Shown one piece after another: positions 44,497 to 54,356 of a stretch of DNA of 64,000 nt; within the stretch, counting starts at the first letter, position 1, and the number at the start of each line of letters is the position of its first letter. The notes below the pieces were generated by a model. It had not been told where the DNA came from. It saw nothing but the letters and a program-made list of their open reading frames with translations, and did not search any database. The translations under genes were made by a program, and so were the position numbers. The DNA is from Phoenicibacter sp963592435 (lineage in GTDB: Bacteria > Actinomycetota > Coriobacteriia > Coriobacteriales > Eggerthellaceae), in NCBI GenBank assembly GCA_963592435.1, contig CAVAWT010000004.1, positions 1 to 64,000 on the forward strand, written 5' to 3'.

Positions 44497-44519
44497 TTTT
44501 TACTAATTATTAGTAAAAA
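44497..44519. repeat. Perfect AT-rich palindrome after yqeK
   Basis: Arms TTTTTACTAAT and ATTAGTAAAAA (11 bp) flank a single base. It may end transcription on both strands, or bind a regulator. The rest of 44520-44675 holds a possible -35 TTGACA (44592-44597) with a weak -10 for the next gene. Confidence 0.55.
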
Positions 44520-44675
44520 TTTTAATAATAATTGATAAATTATCGTCTTCTAACAGGTTTTTCTGAGGTGAGAGGTCATTTTTCACTTCTTTTGACATAA
44601 CCTATTCATTGTTGCAACATATTAAATTCTCATTTCAATTAATCAACAGATACGTTAAGAAGGAGTTTTGAATTT

Positions 44676-47225
44676 ATGAGTTTTTACATTGAAAGAGTGT
44701 TTTGCAAAGGAGTTGTGCCAAGTGGGATTCCATCATTTAATTATGAGAGAAGGGAGCTTATATCAAAACTCCTCTGCGCCAAAGACAAACCTCGTGCAAT
44801 AGTTGCTCCATCTGGTTATGGAAAGACTGCCCTTTGTGCTTCCTATGCCCAAACGATCTATTCTTTTAAAGACACAGTTTGGTTTGACTGTGCTTCTCCG
44901 TGCTTTTTGCGTGATTTGGACGCGGATCGTTTGGAAGATCCATTTCTTGAGGAGGAAGACATTCAACTTTGTGTTTTTGATGAATTGCCAAAAATCCCGG
45001 ACATTCTTCTTGAAAAATTTGAAAAGTTGATTAGTTTTTTAGCGTCGACAAACGTAGAGGTGCTCATTAATTGCGCGTCAGAGGCGAGAAATGAGTTTTT
45101 AAATGATAGCAACTATTTTAAATTGTCTGCAAAGGATCTGCTTGTTGTGAGAAATGACATCGACACAGTTCCTGCAGTTGAATATCCCAATGGAGAAGCA
45201 AGCAATCTCTTTGAATCGATTAGGCGCTATGGACTCTATCGAAACGAAATGCTTGTTTATTACTGCGCGCTGATGTTGCAACAGGGCACTTTTGATGAAA
45301 TTGAGAATTTTTTTCATAAACGTTGGGTCAAAAGGTCTTTTGAGGAGATAGAGAGCTTTATGCCTCATGTTCGTGTTGATTTTTCTAAGAGAACCTTTAA
45401 GTGCATTGCCTTGAGTGTTGAAGACATTAAAGTTGGCTTTAGTTTTGCAATTGATGAAATAATTGAATCATCGAGGTATGAAAATAGCGAGACTTTCTTT
45501 CAAATGATGACAAAGGCACTCGTCAAAAAAGGGGAGTGGCAACGCGCAAAGGAAGTGGCACTGAAAAATTTCAAACTTCAAGAAAGGTTGCGCTGGGCGC
45601 TGGATAACGCTTCGGCCTTCTTCGATCGGCACCAAGCTCAAAACATAATAGAGTGCTTGTCAACAAGTTCGCAGCAGATGAGCGAACTTCGAGACGAGAT
45701 ACATGTATGCCTATGTCATCTTTTTTGTGAAATGGGAAGCTTTCAAAATGCGATAAATTGCGCTACTAAGGTTTTGTGTTCGAGAAAATCAACAAACTCG
45801 ATGAAAGGCTACGTTGCTCTTTTGGCTTGTTTTATCTGTAATGAAGAGCGAATGGGTGATTATGAGGAAACGATGATTGAGTTTATGGGTGCAAATGACG
45901 AAGGCTGTTATTTTGATAAACCTTTCGCTTCACTTAAATTTACTCAAAGTGACATTAACTTTCTCAAAGACTTCATCGTTGTTTGGCATCAAGACACGAT
46001 GAAAGGCCTTATTTTTTTGATGAACAGAATTGATGAATATAACGACAAAGGAATTGAGGCCTGTTCCGAGGCTGCCTATTGTTTTTGTGCTTGTTATGTT
46101 CTGCGCACGATTTTGAATGAAGGAAAGAAGAAAAAGTCCTTGCTTTCAGCGTTAAAAAAAGTTTTTATAACACAGCTGGATAATGCTGAGGTTCAAGAGA
46201 TGATTGGATGCTTGATTTGCTTTTGTTTTGACTGTTTGAGGCTGAATGACTACAACTATCTCATACCATTTGAAGTTTTAGAGGCTTCTTCTGTTGCATT
46301 GGAGGTTTGCGAAGAGCTTTGTTCAGATTATTTAAGATACACGAATTTGATGATAATAGAGGTCATAAAAGACCACAGAAAAAGAAATGAAAAATCGAAG
46401 TATTATTCAGAATTGTCTTGGATGAAGATAAATTCACCGATTATTGACGAAATGGAAAGCATGGGGAAAAATTCGAGAGAAACGATCAAGCTTTCGTACT
46501 TCGGAGGTTTTGCAATGGAGATTGATAATCAGCGAGCTGCTTGCTCTCTTGCAAAGCGAAAGAACTGCGTTTATTTCCTTTTTTTGCTCTCGGAAAATAT
46601 AGGAAAATATATGACGCGAGACTTGATAACCGAAAAAATTTGGCCAGATCATATGAGTCCTGATAGCGCTAGGAGAAGCTTTTATAACGCATTGAGCCAG
46701 ATTAAGGCAACAATTAATGGTGTGACGGACACTGAATTTTTGAGAAAAAATGGTTCTGGATATTATCTTGATCCAGACTGTTGCAGTTCAGATCTGCAAG
46801 AATTTACAACTTTTTGTAACTATCTCAATTTTAACGTTGAGAACGTGACTAAAAACATGACGCTTGTGGCCGACAGAATCGTGCATTTTTCGATGCCACT
46901 TTTGCCTCAAATCACTAAAATTCCAAGAATTAACGATTTGAGAATAACTTTTAAGTCGCAACTTGCTGATGCTTTGGTGCTTGCTTCAATTTCTTGTCTC
47001 GAGATTAAAGACTTCAGGGATGCACTTTGGTTTGCGAGAAAAGCAAAAGATATTGACCATAACCGCGAGGATGCGTATTATCTCATTATGAAAGCTCAAA
47101 GTGGACTTAATTTGAGGTCTTCAGCCGTTTCAACGTTTTTTGAATGCAAAAACATTCTCGATCAAGAGCTTGGGATCATGCCTTCAAACGAAATAAGAAA
47201 TTTGTATCAAACTGTCATATCTTAA
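44676..47225 (+). CDS. Large STAND-type transcriptional regulator with winged helix and BTAD-like TPR
   Basis: AAGGAG lies before ATG 44676. The 849-residue protein opens with an ATPase P-loop (VAPSGYGKTALC near residue 45) and CVFDELPKI as the Walker B region, as in LuxR-LAL/MalT proteins. A long helical region follows. Residues about 600-710 form a winged helix (MTRDLITEKIWPDHMSPDSARRSF, RKNGSGYYLD), like SARP/OmpR DNA-binding domains. The end is a short TPR domain of BTAD type (LDQELGIMPSNEIRNLY). Such regulators sense a ligand and switch on pathways. No target is adjacent; secA follows. Confidence 0.8.
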   Translation: MSFYIERVFCKGVVPSGIPSFNYERRELISKLLCAKDKPRAIVAPSGYGKTALCASYAQTIYSFKDTVWFDCASPCFLRDLDADRLEDPFLEEEDIQLCVFDELPKIPDILLEKFEKLISFLASTNVEVLINCASEARNEFLNDSNYFKLSAKDLLVVRNDIDTVPAVEYPNGEASNLFESIRRYGLYRNEMLVYYCALMLQQGTFDEIENFFHKRWVKRSFEEIESFMPHVRVDFSKRTFKCIALSVEDIKVGFSFAIDEIIESSRYENSETFFQMMTKALVKKGEWQRAKEVALKNFKLQERLRWALDNASAFFDRHQAQNIIECLSTSSQQMSELRDEIHVCLCHLFCEMGSFQNAINCATKVLCSRKSTNSMKGYVALLACFICNEERMGDYEETMIEFMGANDEGCYFDKPFASLKFTQSDINFLKDFIVVWHQDTMKGLIFLMNRIDEYNDKGIEACSEAAYCFCACYVLRTILNEGKKKKSLLSALKKVFITQLDNAEVQEMIGCLICFCFDCLRLNDYNYLIPFEVLEASSVALEVCEELCSDYLRYTNLMIIEVIKDHRKRNEKSKYYSELSWMKINSPIIDEMESMGKNSRETIKLSYFGGFAMEIDNQRAACSLAKRKNCVYFLFLLSENIGKYMTRDLITEKIWPDHMSPDSARRSFYNALSQIKATINGVTDTEFLRKNGSGYYLDPDCCSSDLQEFTTFCNYLNFNVENVTKNMTLVADRIVHFSMPLLPQITKIPRINDLRITFKSQLADALVLASISCLEIKDFRDALWFARKAKDIDHNREDAYYLIMKAQSGLNLRSSAVSTFFECKNILDQELGIMPSNEIRNLYQTVIS

Positions 47226-47315
47226 GCGACCAACACTTCATGCGTCGTCTTTATGTAGTAAAATTGATTAGTTAATTAATAAGGACATGAGACTACCATT
47301 GGGGTGCAGACGTAA

Positions 47316-50099
47316 ATGAGCATACTTTCAAAACTCTTTAGTGCTGGAGAAGGCAAGCAATTAAAGAAGTATCAGGGTAAAGTCGACAGGATAAATGACT
47401 TGGAAGATTCGGTGTCGGCTTTAAGTGATGCAGAACTTGCTGCAAAAACTGCTGAGTTCAGAAAAAGGATTGAGGATGGGCAAAAATTAGACGACATCTT
47501 GTGCGAAGCTTTTGCTTGTGTGCGCGAGGCTTCCAAAAGAACAATTGGTCTTCGCCACTTCGATGTTCAGCTTATAGGTGGAATGTCTTTAAATGCTGGT
47601 GAGATCGCTGAGATGAAAACTGGTGAAGGTAAAACTCTAGTTTCAACTTTGGCGGGCTATCTAAACGCGATCCCTGGAAACAATGTTCACATCGTCACTG
47701 TCAATGACTATCTTGCAAAGCGCGACAGTGAGTGGATGGGGCGCATCTATAAGTTTATGGGCATGAAAGTTGGTCTAATTCAAAATGGGATGGATCAATC
47801 GGCAAAAATTCCAGCTTACAAGGCAGATGTGACATATGGCACAAACTCAGAGTTTGGTTTTGACTATCTTCGAGACAACATGGTCACAAGAGCGGAGCTG
47901 AGGGTTCAGCGAGGCCATTCTTTCTGTGTCGTCGACGAGGTTGACTCGATTCTCATCGACGAGGCAAGAACGCCGCTCATCATTTCTGGCGCTGGAACGC
48001 AGGCAGCTGAAACTTACCGCAAGTTTGCTTCTGTGATGCCAAACTTGGTGAGAGATGTTGATTTCGAGATGGATGAGGCAAAAAAGACGATCGCCACCAC
48101 AGATGTTGGTCTTGCTAAAATCGAGAATTTGCTGGGAATGGAAGACATCTATTCCGACACAACAGGAACGCTTGCAAACCATTTGCAACAAGCCTTAAAA
48201 GCACAATTTATGTTTAAGCGCGACGTTGATTATGTTGTTGTTGATGGTCAAGTGAAAATTGTTGATGAGTTCACAGGACGCATCATGGAAGGCAGGCGTT
48301 ATTCTGAAGGTCTGCACCAAGCAATTGAGGCAAAAGAGCATGTCAAAGTCTTGGACGAAAACCAGACGCTTGCAACGATAACTCTACAAAACTATTTCCG
48401 TCTCTACGACAAACTTTCTGGCATGACAGGCACTGCTATGACAGAAGATGCAGAGTTCAGGCAGATATACAAACTGCCAGTTTTCTCGATTCCGCCAAAC
48501 AAGCCTGTCATTCGTGACGACAGGAACGATTTGATTTATAAGTCAATCGATGGAAAGTTCAGAGCCGTTGCTGACGATGTCGCAGAACGTCATCACAGGG
48601 GGCAGCCTTGCTTGATCGGCACAGTTTCGATTGAAACAAGTGAAAAGCTATCGAGACTTCTCGACAAACGTGGAATTGAGCATGCAACACTGAATGCGAA
48701 GAATCACGAAAGAGAAGCTCACATCATCGCTCAGGCAGGGCGCGTTGGTGCAGTGACAATCGCAACAAACATGGCTGGTCGTGGTACTGACATAATTTTA
48801 GGTGGCAACGATGAGGTTTTAGCTGACGACATTTTAAAGCAGCGAGGCTTTGACCCAGAAGCAGAGCAATTTGATGAAGAAGGCAACGAGAACGAGCTGT
48901 TTGCTCCTCAAGCTGAGCGCGACAAAGCGTTAAAAGAAGCTAAAGAAATTTGCGAGAAAGAAAACAAGGAAGTTTTGGAAGCTGGCGGTCTTTGCGTCAT
49001 CGGCACTGAGAGACATGAGTCGCGAAGAATCGACAATCAGTTGCGTGGTCGTTCTGGTCGTCAAGGAGACCCTGGAACAACTCAGTTCTACCTCTCGCTG
49101 GAAGATGACTTGATGCGACTTTTTGGTGGGAACAGGATGGAGTCCATTGGTCGCATGATGGAAAAAAGTGGCATGGAAGACGACGTGCCAATTCAGGCTT
49201 CGATGGTCTCTAAAGCGATTGAGTCAGCACAGCGACAAGTCGAGTCGATGCACTTTGCAGCAAGAAAGAACGTCCTTGAATATGACGACGTTATGAACCT
49301 TCAAAGAAAAGCAATCTATGAAGAGAGAAACGCAATCCTTGACGGAAAAGACGTTTCAGAAAAATTGCCAGAAATTGTTGCAGATGCAGTCTCAGCGCAT
49401 GTCAATGAATGTCTTGTTGGTGATGATTCTTCTGAGTGGGATAAGCGTGCGCTTGAACTTTGGGTGAATGATCAAACTGGGGTTGCTGGATGGAGTGTCG
49501 ACGATGTTGAGCATGACGATGACCCAGATGCTGTCTTTGACGTTTTGGTAGACCGTTTCAACGACATCATCGAATCTAAAAAACAAGTGATCGGCGAGGA
49601 GGGCTTGAGTCATCTTTCAAGTCAAGTTATGCTTCGCATGATCGATGTGCGTTGGATGCAACACCTGTCTGAAATGGACTATCTCAAAACTGGCATTGGA
49701 CTTCGTGCGATGGGGCAGAGAGATCCGCTTGTTGAATATAAAAACGAAGCATATAACGCGTTTGAGAACATGACAGCAACGATGTATGATGACTACCTCA
49801 AAACGCTTCTTCGCATCCAAATTGCAGTCGCGCCAAAGATAGAGGAAACTGAACCACTTCAGCAAAAGGAGATGACATATTCTTCGCCTGAAGCTTCATT
49901 GAATGAGTCTTCGATTTCAACTACTGCCAGCGCAAATGCTCAAATGCGAGCCCAGGGAATGAATAAACCTCCTGAGCCTTCGCAAGGCAAAGTTGCGACT
50001 TATGTGAAAGATAAAGATGACATTTTCGCAAATGTCGGAAGAAATGACCCTTGCCCATGCGGAAGTGGCAAGAAGTTTAAGAAGTGTCATGGAGCCTAA
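47316..50099 (+). CDS. secA: Preprotein translocase ATPase SecA
   Basis: The 927-residue motor has Walker A MKTGEGKTLVS, the DEAD-type VVDEVDSILIDEARTPL, and GRGTDIILGGN with RQGDPG in the second helicase lobe. It ends with the zinc-binding tail RNDPCPCGSGKKFKKCHGA used to bind SecB or phospholipid. It pushes preproteins through SecYEG. The binding site before ATG 47316 is weak. Its last 11 bases overlap the prfB gene. Confidence 0.98.
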   Translation: MSILSKLFSAGEGKQLKKYQGKVDRINDLEDSVSALSDAELAAKTAEFRKRIEDGQKLDDILCEAFACVREASKRTIGLRHFDVQLIGGMSLNAGEIAEMKTGEGKTLVSTLAGYLNAIPGNNVHIVTVNDYLAKRDSEWMGRIYKFMGMKVGLIQNGMDQSAKIPAYKADVTYGTNSEFGFDYLRDNMVTRAELRVQRGHSFCVVDEVDSILIDEARTPLIISGAGTQAAETYRKFASVMPNLVRDVDFEMDEAKKTIATTDVGLAKIENLLGMEDIYSDTTGTLANHLQQALKAQFMFKRDVDYVVVDGQVKIVDEFTGRIMEGRRYSEGLHQAIEAKEHVKVLDENQTLATITLQNYFRLYDKLSGMTGTAMTEDAEFRQIYKLPVFSIPPNKPVIRDDRNDLIYKSIDGKFRAVADDVAERHHRGQPCLIGTVSIETSEKLSRLLDKRGIEHATLNAKNHEREAHIIAQAGRVGAVTIATNMAGRGTDIILGGNDEVLADDILKQRGFDPEAEQFDEEGNENELFAPQAERDKALKEAKEICEKENKEVLEAGGLCVIGTERHESRRIDNQLRGRSGRQGDPGTTQFYLSLEDDLMRLFGGNRMESIGRMMEKSGMEDDVPIQASMVSKAIESAQRQVESMHFAARKNVLEYDDVMNLQRKAIYEERNAILDGKDVSEKLPEIVADAVSAHVNECLVGDDSSEWDKRALELWVNDQTGVAGWSVDDVEHDDDPDAVFDVLVDRFNDIIESKKQVIGEEGLSHLSSQVMLRMIDVRWMQHLSEMDYLKTGIGLRAMGQRDPLVEYKNEAYNAFENMTATMYDDYLKTLLRIQIAVAPKIEETEPLQQKEMTYSSPEASLNESSISTTASANAQMRAQGMNKPPEPSQGKVATYVKDKDDIFANVGRNDPCPCGSGKKFKKCHGA

Positions 50100-51174
50100 A
50101 ACTCTTTGTACAATAAAAGAGCGACTTGATGATGTCAGGGCATCTTCACACATAAACGACCTTTTCTCGCGGAGAATTGAGCTCGATAATGAGTTTAAGA
50201 AGCCAGATGTTTGGGACGACCCACAGCGTGCAAGTGCGCTGTCAAAAGAGATTTCTGATGTGCAGTCAACAATTGAAGCTTATGCGTCAGCTTGCAAGCT
50301 CTATGATGATGTTGTTTGTGCTTTTGAGCTTGCAGAAGAGGATGAAAGTTGCGAGGGTCTTTGCAACTCGCTGTTGGAGCGCCTTGACAAAGAAATTTCG
50401 CATTTGGAGCTTGAGTCATGGTTCACAGGCAAGTTTGATAAAGAAGATGCGATTTTGTCGATAAACCCAGGACAGGGCGGTCTTGAAGCGCAAGACTGGA
50501 CTGAGATGCTCTATAAAATGTATGCGCATTACTGTGAGATTAAGGGCTGGAAATATAAAGTTTTAGACATCGTTAAGGGCGAGAGAATTGGGCTTGACAG
50601 GTTAACGATGCAAATTTCAGGACACAACGCCTACGGCATGTTGCGCAGTGAAATTGGAGTGCATCGCTTGGTTAGGATTTCGCCAACAGACATAAAAAAG
50701 CGCAGGCACACAACGTTTGCAAGTGTGGAGGTTTTGCCAGTTTTGCCTGATGACATTGAAGTTGAGCTTGACTTAAACGACGTCAGGGTTGATGTCTATC
50801 GCTCGAGCGGACCTGGTGGACAGTGCGTTAACACAACAGATTCTGCTGTCAGACTGACTCACATTCCAACAGGAATTGTTGTGACTTGTCAAAATGAGAA
50901 AAGTCAACTTTTGAATAAAGAAGCAGCGATGAGTGTTTTGAAATCGAAGTTGTATGAGTTGGAGGAACAAAAGAGGCAAGATGAGATCGATGAGCTTCGA
51001 GGAGAAAAGCGAGATTCTTCTTTTGGATCTCAAATAAGAAACTATGTTCTTTATCCTTTTCAGCTTGTCAAAGACACTCGAACGGAAATTGAAACTTCAA
51101 ACACGCAAGCGGTGCTAAACGGCGAGATTGACGAATTCGTCATTGGCTATCACAAATATGCAGCATCTCAATAG
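50089..51174 (+). CDS. prfB: Peptide chain release factor 2 with SPT in place of SPF
   Basis: The start is set at ATG 50089 (MEPKTLCTIKERLDD), overlapping secA by 11 bp; a longer frame into secA lacks homology. The 361-residue RF2 aligns over the whole family, with the peptidyl-hydrolysis motif GPGGQ (residue 241-245). No in-frame UGA or CTTTGA slip site exists near codon 25, so the classic autoregulatory frameshift is absent. The stop-codon motif is SPT (198-200), within VRISPTDIKKRRHTTF, where RF2 normally has SPF. RF1 has PxT at this place, but the rest (RRHTTFASVEVLP) is clearly RF2. It should read UAA and UGA. Confidence 0.92.
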   Translation: MEPKTLCTIKERLDDVRASSHINDLFSRRIELDNEFKKPDVWDDPQRASALSKEISDVQSTIEAYASACKLYDDVVCAFELAEEDESCEGLCNSLLERLDKEISHLELESWFTGKFDKEDAILSINPGQGGLEAQDWTEMLYKMYAHYCEIKGWKYKVLDIVKGERIGLDRLTMQISGHNAYGMLRSEIGVHRLVRISPTDIKKRRHTTFASVEVLPVLPDDIEVELDLNDVRVDVYRSSGPGGQCVNTTDSAVRLTHIPTGIVVTCQNEKSQLLNKEAAMSVLKSKLYELEEQKRQDEIDELRGEKRDSSFGSQIRNYVLYPFQLVKDTRTEIETSNTQAVLNGEIDEFVIGYHKYAASQ

Positions 51175-51206
51175 ATTTTATTAATCGAGATTTATAAGGA
51201 AATTTT

Positions 51207-52025
51207 ATGACTGAAGAAAAAGAATTGAGGGAAATTTCAAGAAGTTGCAGGCGCGACATCGTCAAGATGATTTTTGATGCAAAAAGCGGTCATCCAGGAG
51301 GCAGTCTTTCTTGCATCGATGTCTTGGTTGCGCTTTACTTCGGAGGCGTTTTGAAACATTCTCCAAGCGATCCTGACTTAAGAGACAGAGATCGTTTCAT
51401 TTTGTCTAAGGGTCATGCTGCGCCAGCACTCTATGCAGTTTTAGGTGAAGCAGGCTATTTTGCTAAGGAAGAATTTTCAAGCTTTAGAAAACTTCATTCA
51501 AACCTTCAGGGTCATCCAGACACTTTGAAGTGTGCTGGAGTTGAAGTTTCAACTGGTTCACTCGGTCAGGGCTTGTCAATTTCTTGCGGAATTGCAAAGG
51601 GTTTGAAGTTAAGGCAGTCATCTTCTTGTGTTTTCACGCTTCTTGGAGACGGTGAGTGTCAAGAAGGTCAAGTGTGGGAAGCAGCTATGTTTGCTTCTCA
51701 AAATAAACTGGACAATCTTGTTGCAATTGTTGACAAAAACAATTTGCAAATCGATGGTAACGTTGATGATGTTATGTCGCTTGGCGACCTAAAAGGCAAG
51801 TTTGAGTCTTTCGGATGGGAAGTTGTGACAGTAGATGGTCACGATATGCATGCATTGGTTGATAAATTAAACATGTTTAAAGAAAGTCGTGACTTAAAGC
51901 CAAAGTGCATCATTGCTAACACAATCAAAGGCAAAGGTGTTTCGTTTATGGAAGGTAACGCAGGCTGGCACGGCAAGGCTCCAAATGAAGAAGAGTTGAA
52001 TGTGGCTCTATCAGAACTTGAGTAA
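51207..52025 (+). CDS. Transketolase, N-terminal (thiamine diphosphate) subunit
   Basis: AAGGAA precedes ATG 51207. The 272-residue chain has SGHPGGSLSCIDVLVALYF, LSKGHAAPALYAVL, the ThDP/Mg motif GDGECQEGQVWEAAMFA and VDKNNLQIDG. It covers the first half of a classical transketolase and needs the next gene's product. Together they interconvert pentose and hexose phosphates. Split transketolases are common in anaerobes and archaea. Confidence 0.95.
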   Translation: MTEEKELREISRSCRRDIVKMIFDAKSGHPGGSLSCIDVLVALYFGGVLKHSPSDPDLRDRDRFILSKGHAAPALYAVLGEAGYFAKEEFSSFRKLHSNLQGHPDTLKCAGVEVSTGSLGQGLSISCGIAKGLKLRQSSSCVFTLLGDGECQEGQVWEAAMFASQNKLDNLVAIVDKNNLQIDGNVDDVMSLGDLKGKFESFGWEVVTVDGHDMHALVDKLNMFKESRDLKPKCIIANTIKGKGVSFMEGNAGWHGKAPNEEELNVALSELE

Positions 52026-52052
52026 AGTAAATAATTAAAGGTGAAGAAACTT

Positions 52053-53009
52053 ATGGATAATCAATATCTCAAATTCGACGAAACAAAAAAACATGCGACT
52101 CGAGAGGCTTTTGGAGAAACTCTTCTTAAACTTTTGGAGGAAGGAAAAGAAGTTGTTGCAGTCGATGCTGACTTGACTGGTTCGACGACTCTAAAAAAAC
52201 TAAAGAGTGACCATGCAGAGAGGCTCATAAATGTGGGAATCGCTGAGCAAAACATGATCGATGTTGCTGCAGGCTTGTCACTTGACGGGTTTGTTGCCTA
52301 CACTGGTTCTTTTGCAGTTTTTGGAACTGGAAGATGCTATGACCAAATCAGAAACACAGTTTGTTACTCCAACTTAAACGTTAAAATTTGCCCAACCCAT
52401 GCAGGGATTTCTGTTGGACCTGATGGAGGTTCTCATCAAATGTTGGAGGATGTTGCATTGATGAGTGTGTTGCCTCGAATGAGAGTTCTCGTTCCAGGAG
52501 ACTTCAACTCATGCAAGCAAGCGTTGAGGCTTGCGTACGAAACGCCTGGACCAGTTTATGTTCGTCAGGGAAGAGCGAAGCTTCCTCAAGTTTATTCTGA
52601 CGATGTTGAATTGAAACTCGGTGGTTCTTTTAAATTGCGAGATGGTGAAGATGTCACAATCATTGCAAATGGAGTTGAGGTTGCAGAAAGCCTAAAGGCT
52701 GCAAGTGCTCTGGCAGAACAGGGCGTGAGTTGCGATGTTATTGATGCTTATTGTTCAAAACCGATAGACAAACAAACAATTCTAGAAAGTGCAAAGAAGA
52801 CTGGTAAAGTCATCGTTTGTGAGGAACATTCAATTTATGGTGGACTATGTTCATCTGTTGCCATGTTTTTGTCGAACATGTGTCCATGCAAGATGGGCTT
52901 TGTTGCTGTCAAAAATAAGTTTGGAACAAGTGGAGAGTTTGAGGAACTGCTTAGTGAGTTTGAGCTCGATGATAAGGCAATCGTACGCGCAGTTCAAGAG
53001 ATTCTTTAG
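52053..53009 (+). CDS. Transketolase, C-terminal subunit
   Basis: The start ATG 52053 has AAAGGTGA 8 bases upstream; a GTG at 52041 falls inside that site. The 318-residue chain begins with TREAFGETLLKLLEEGKEV and has NVGIAEQNMIDVAAGLSLDG, with the catalytic-Glu region, then HAGISVGPDGGSHQ. Its C-terminal third is the transketolase_C domain. It lies 27 bp after the other half and completes the ThDP site. Confidence 0.94.
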   Translation: MDNQYLKFDETKKHATREAFGETLLKLLEEGKEVVAVDADLTGSTTLKKLKSDHAERLINVGIAEQNMIDVAAGLSLDGFVAYTGSFAVFGTGRCYDQIRNTVCYSNLNVKICPTHAGISVGPDGGSHQMLEDVALMSVLPRMRVLVPGDFNSCKQALRLAYETPGPVYVRQGRAKLPQVYSDDVELKLGGSFKLRDGEDVTIIANGVEVAESLKAASALAEQGVSCDVIDAYCSKPIDKQTILESAKKTGKVIVCEEHSIYGGLCSSVAMFLSNMCPCKMGFVAVKNKFGTSGEFEELLSEFELDDKAIVRAVQEIL

Positions 53010-53033
53010 TAACTTTTTTAAGACGACTTCAAG

Positions 53034-54227
53034 ATGTCAGCAAGAATAAAACCAGTTTTGGCGACGTTTCTCGCAATTTCTTTATTGTTAGGGTCAGTCG
53101 GATGCGCAAAAAAGGATGTTGAGCATAGCAAAAGTGCTGACAGCGAAACGCAACAATCAGCAAATGTTCAAAGCGAAGAGCAGAAAATTTCTCTAACTTG
53201 TGGTCTGCATAAACACCCAAATTATGATTATGCAGTTTTGGACATCACGTTGAGTGACTTCACCGGTGCTGGTTTTGAATATGGCGATTGTTTGGATGTT
53301 GTTTTCGATAATGGCTATGCCCTTTCTGCGATTCCTTTTTATAACGGATACCACGTCAGAAATGGTCAAGCACTCGTTATGGGAAAAAAGGATGAAGACA
53401 GCGTTCTTGTTGCCATAAAAAATGAAGAATTGATGATTCCTGCGCATCTGAGCGACTCATCAAAAGCCACAATAACGCTTAATAAGAAAGCTAAGTTTTT
53501 AGACATTCACAAAGCGCTAGGTCAAGATTACTCAACGAATGAACAGGATTTTTCGAGTCGAGAGCAATTTTCAAACTTCAGGGCTCTAAGTGGTGGGTCA
53601 TTAAAAGATGGACTAATTTATCGTGGAGCAAGCCCTGTTAACAATGTCAAGAACAGAGCGTCAGTGGCAGATTCTTTACTTCGCAATCATGGAATTAAAT
53701 GCGTCATTGATTTTGCTGACACAGAAGAAATGTTTGACAATTTTGCATCATCTGATGTTTTTTCTTCTGACTATGTCAACAATCTAAAAAATTCTGGAAA
53801 CGTGGCATGCGTCAGAGTGGATGCAAATTACATGTCTGATTCCTACAAAGAAAATGTCGCAAAAGGCTTAAACTTCATGGTTTCGCAAGAAAGTCCAGCA
53901 TACATAAATTGTGTGGAAGGCAAAGACAGGACTGGTTTTGTGGCGATTTTGCTTGAGTCGCTCGCTGGTGCCACCTATGAAGAAATGCGTGACGATTATA
54001 TGACAAGTTATGAGAACTATTATGGGTTAACGAAAGAAACCAATCCTAAAGGCTATGACGAAACGGTCTCTCTCTATTTTAATTCCTGCTTGGCATACCT
54101 AACAAGCGATGCTGAGAAAAATCTGAGCTCCCGAACAGATTATGCAATTTGTGCAAAAAGCTATCTTATTAGCGCAGGAATGACTGAAGATGAAATAGAA
54201 TCCTTGGTCGCTTTTTTAACTGTTTAA
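53034..54227 (+). CDS. Lipoprotein with tyrosine-phosphatase-like domain (Tyr_phosphatase3 family)
   Basis: The 397-residue protein starts with a lipoprotein signal (FLAISLLLGSVGC, Cys near residue 24), so it should face outward. Residues about 180-330 match the dual-specificity phosphatase family, with loop NCVEGKDRTGF (Cys-x4-Arg type, CVEGKDRT) and RGASPVNN upstream. Such secreted phosphatases act on phosphotyrosine or phosphoinositides. The first 140 residues are a separate domain of unknown type. The start codon is 25 bp after the transketolase gene, without a clear binding site. Confidence 0.8.
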   Translation: MSARIKPVLATFLAISLLLGSVGCAKKDVEHSKSADSETQQSANVQSEEQKISLTCGLHKHPNYDYAVLDITLSDFTGAGFEYGDCLDVVFDNGYALSAIPFYNGYHVRNGQALVMGKKDEDSVLVAIKNEELMIPAHLSDSSKATITLNKKAKFLDIHKALGQDYSTNEQDFSSREQFSNFRALSGGSLKDGLIYRGASPVNNVKNRASVADSLLRNHGIKCVIDFADTEEMFDNFASSDVFSSDYVNNLKNSGNVACVRVDANYMSDSYKENVAKGLNFMVSQESPAYINCVEGKDRTGFVAILLESLAGATYEEMRDDYMTSYENYYGLTKETNPKGYDETVSLYFNSCLAYLTSDAEKNLSSRTDYAICAKSYLISAGMTEDEIESLVAFLTV

Positions 54228-54356
54228 TTCCTCTATTTCTAAGAATTTAAAGAAGAGTGTTGGACTTCAAACAATGGTGTCAGACATCATCTGCTTTCAT
54301 CGTGTTAAAATTTAGAGTGGATAAAATTTTCAATTTAAGAAATTCGGGAGAAATTA

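Noticed and set aside
50017..50088. Upstream extension of prfB inside secA
   Set aside because: The extra 24 residues are secA codons in another frame with no RF2 homology; ATG 50089 gives the family N-terminus.
50089..50200. Programmed +1 frameshift in RF2
   Set aside because: The frame is open throughout, and no CTTTGA-type slip site with an in-frame stop is present.
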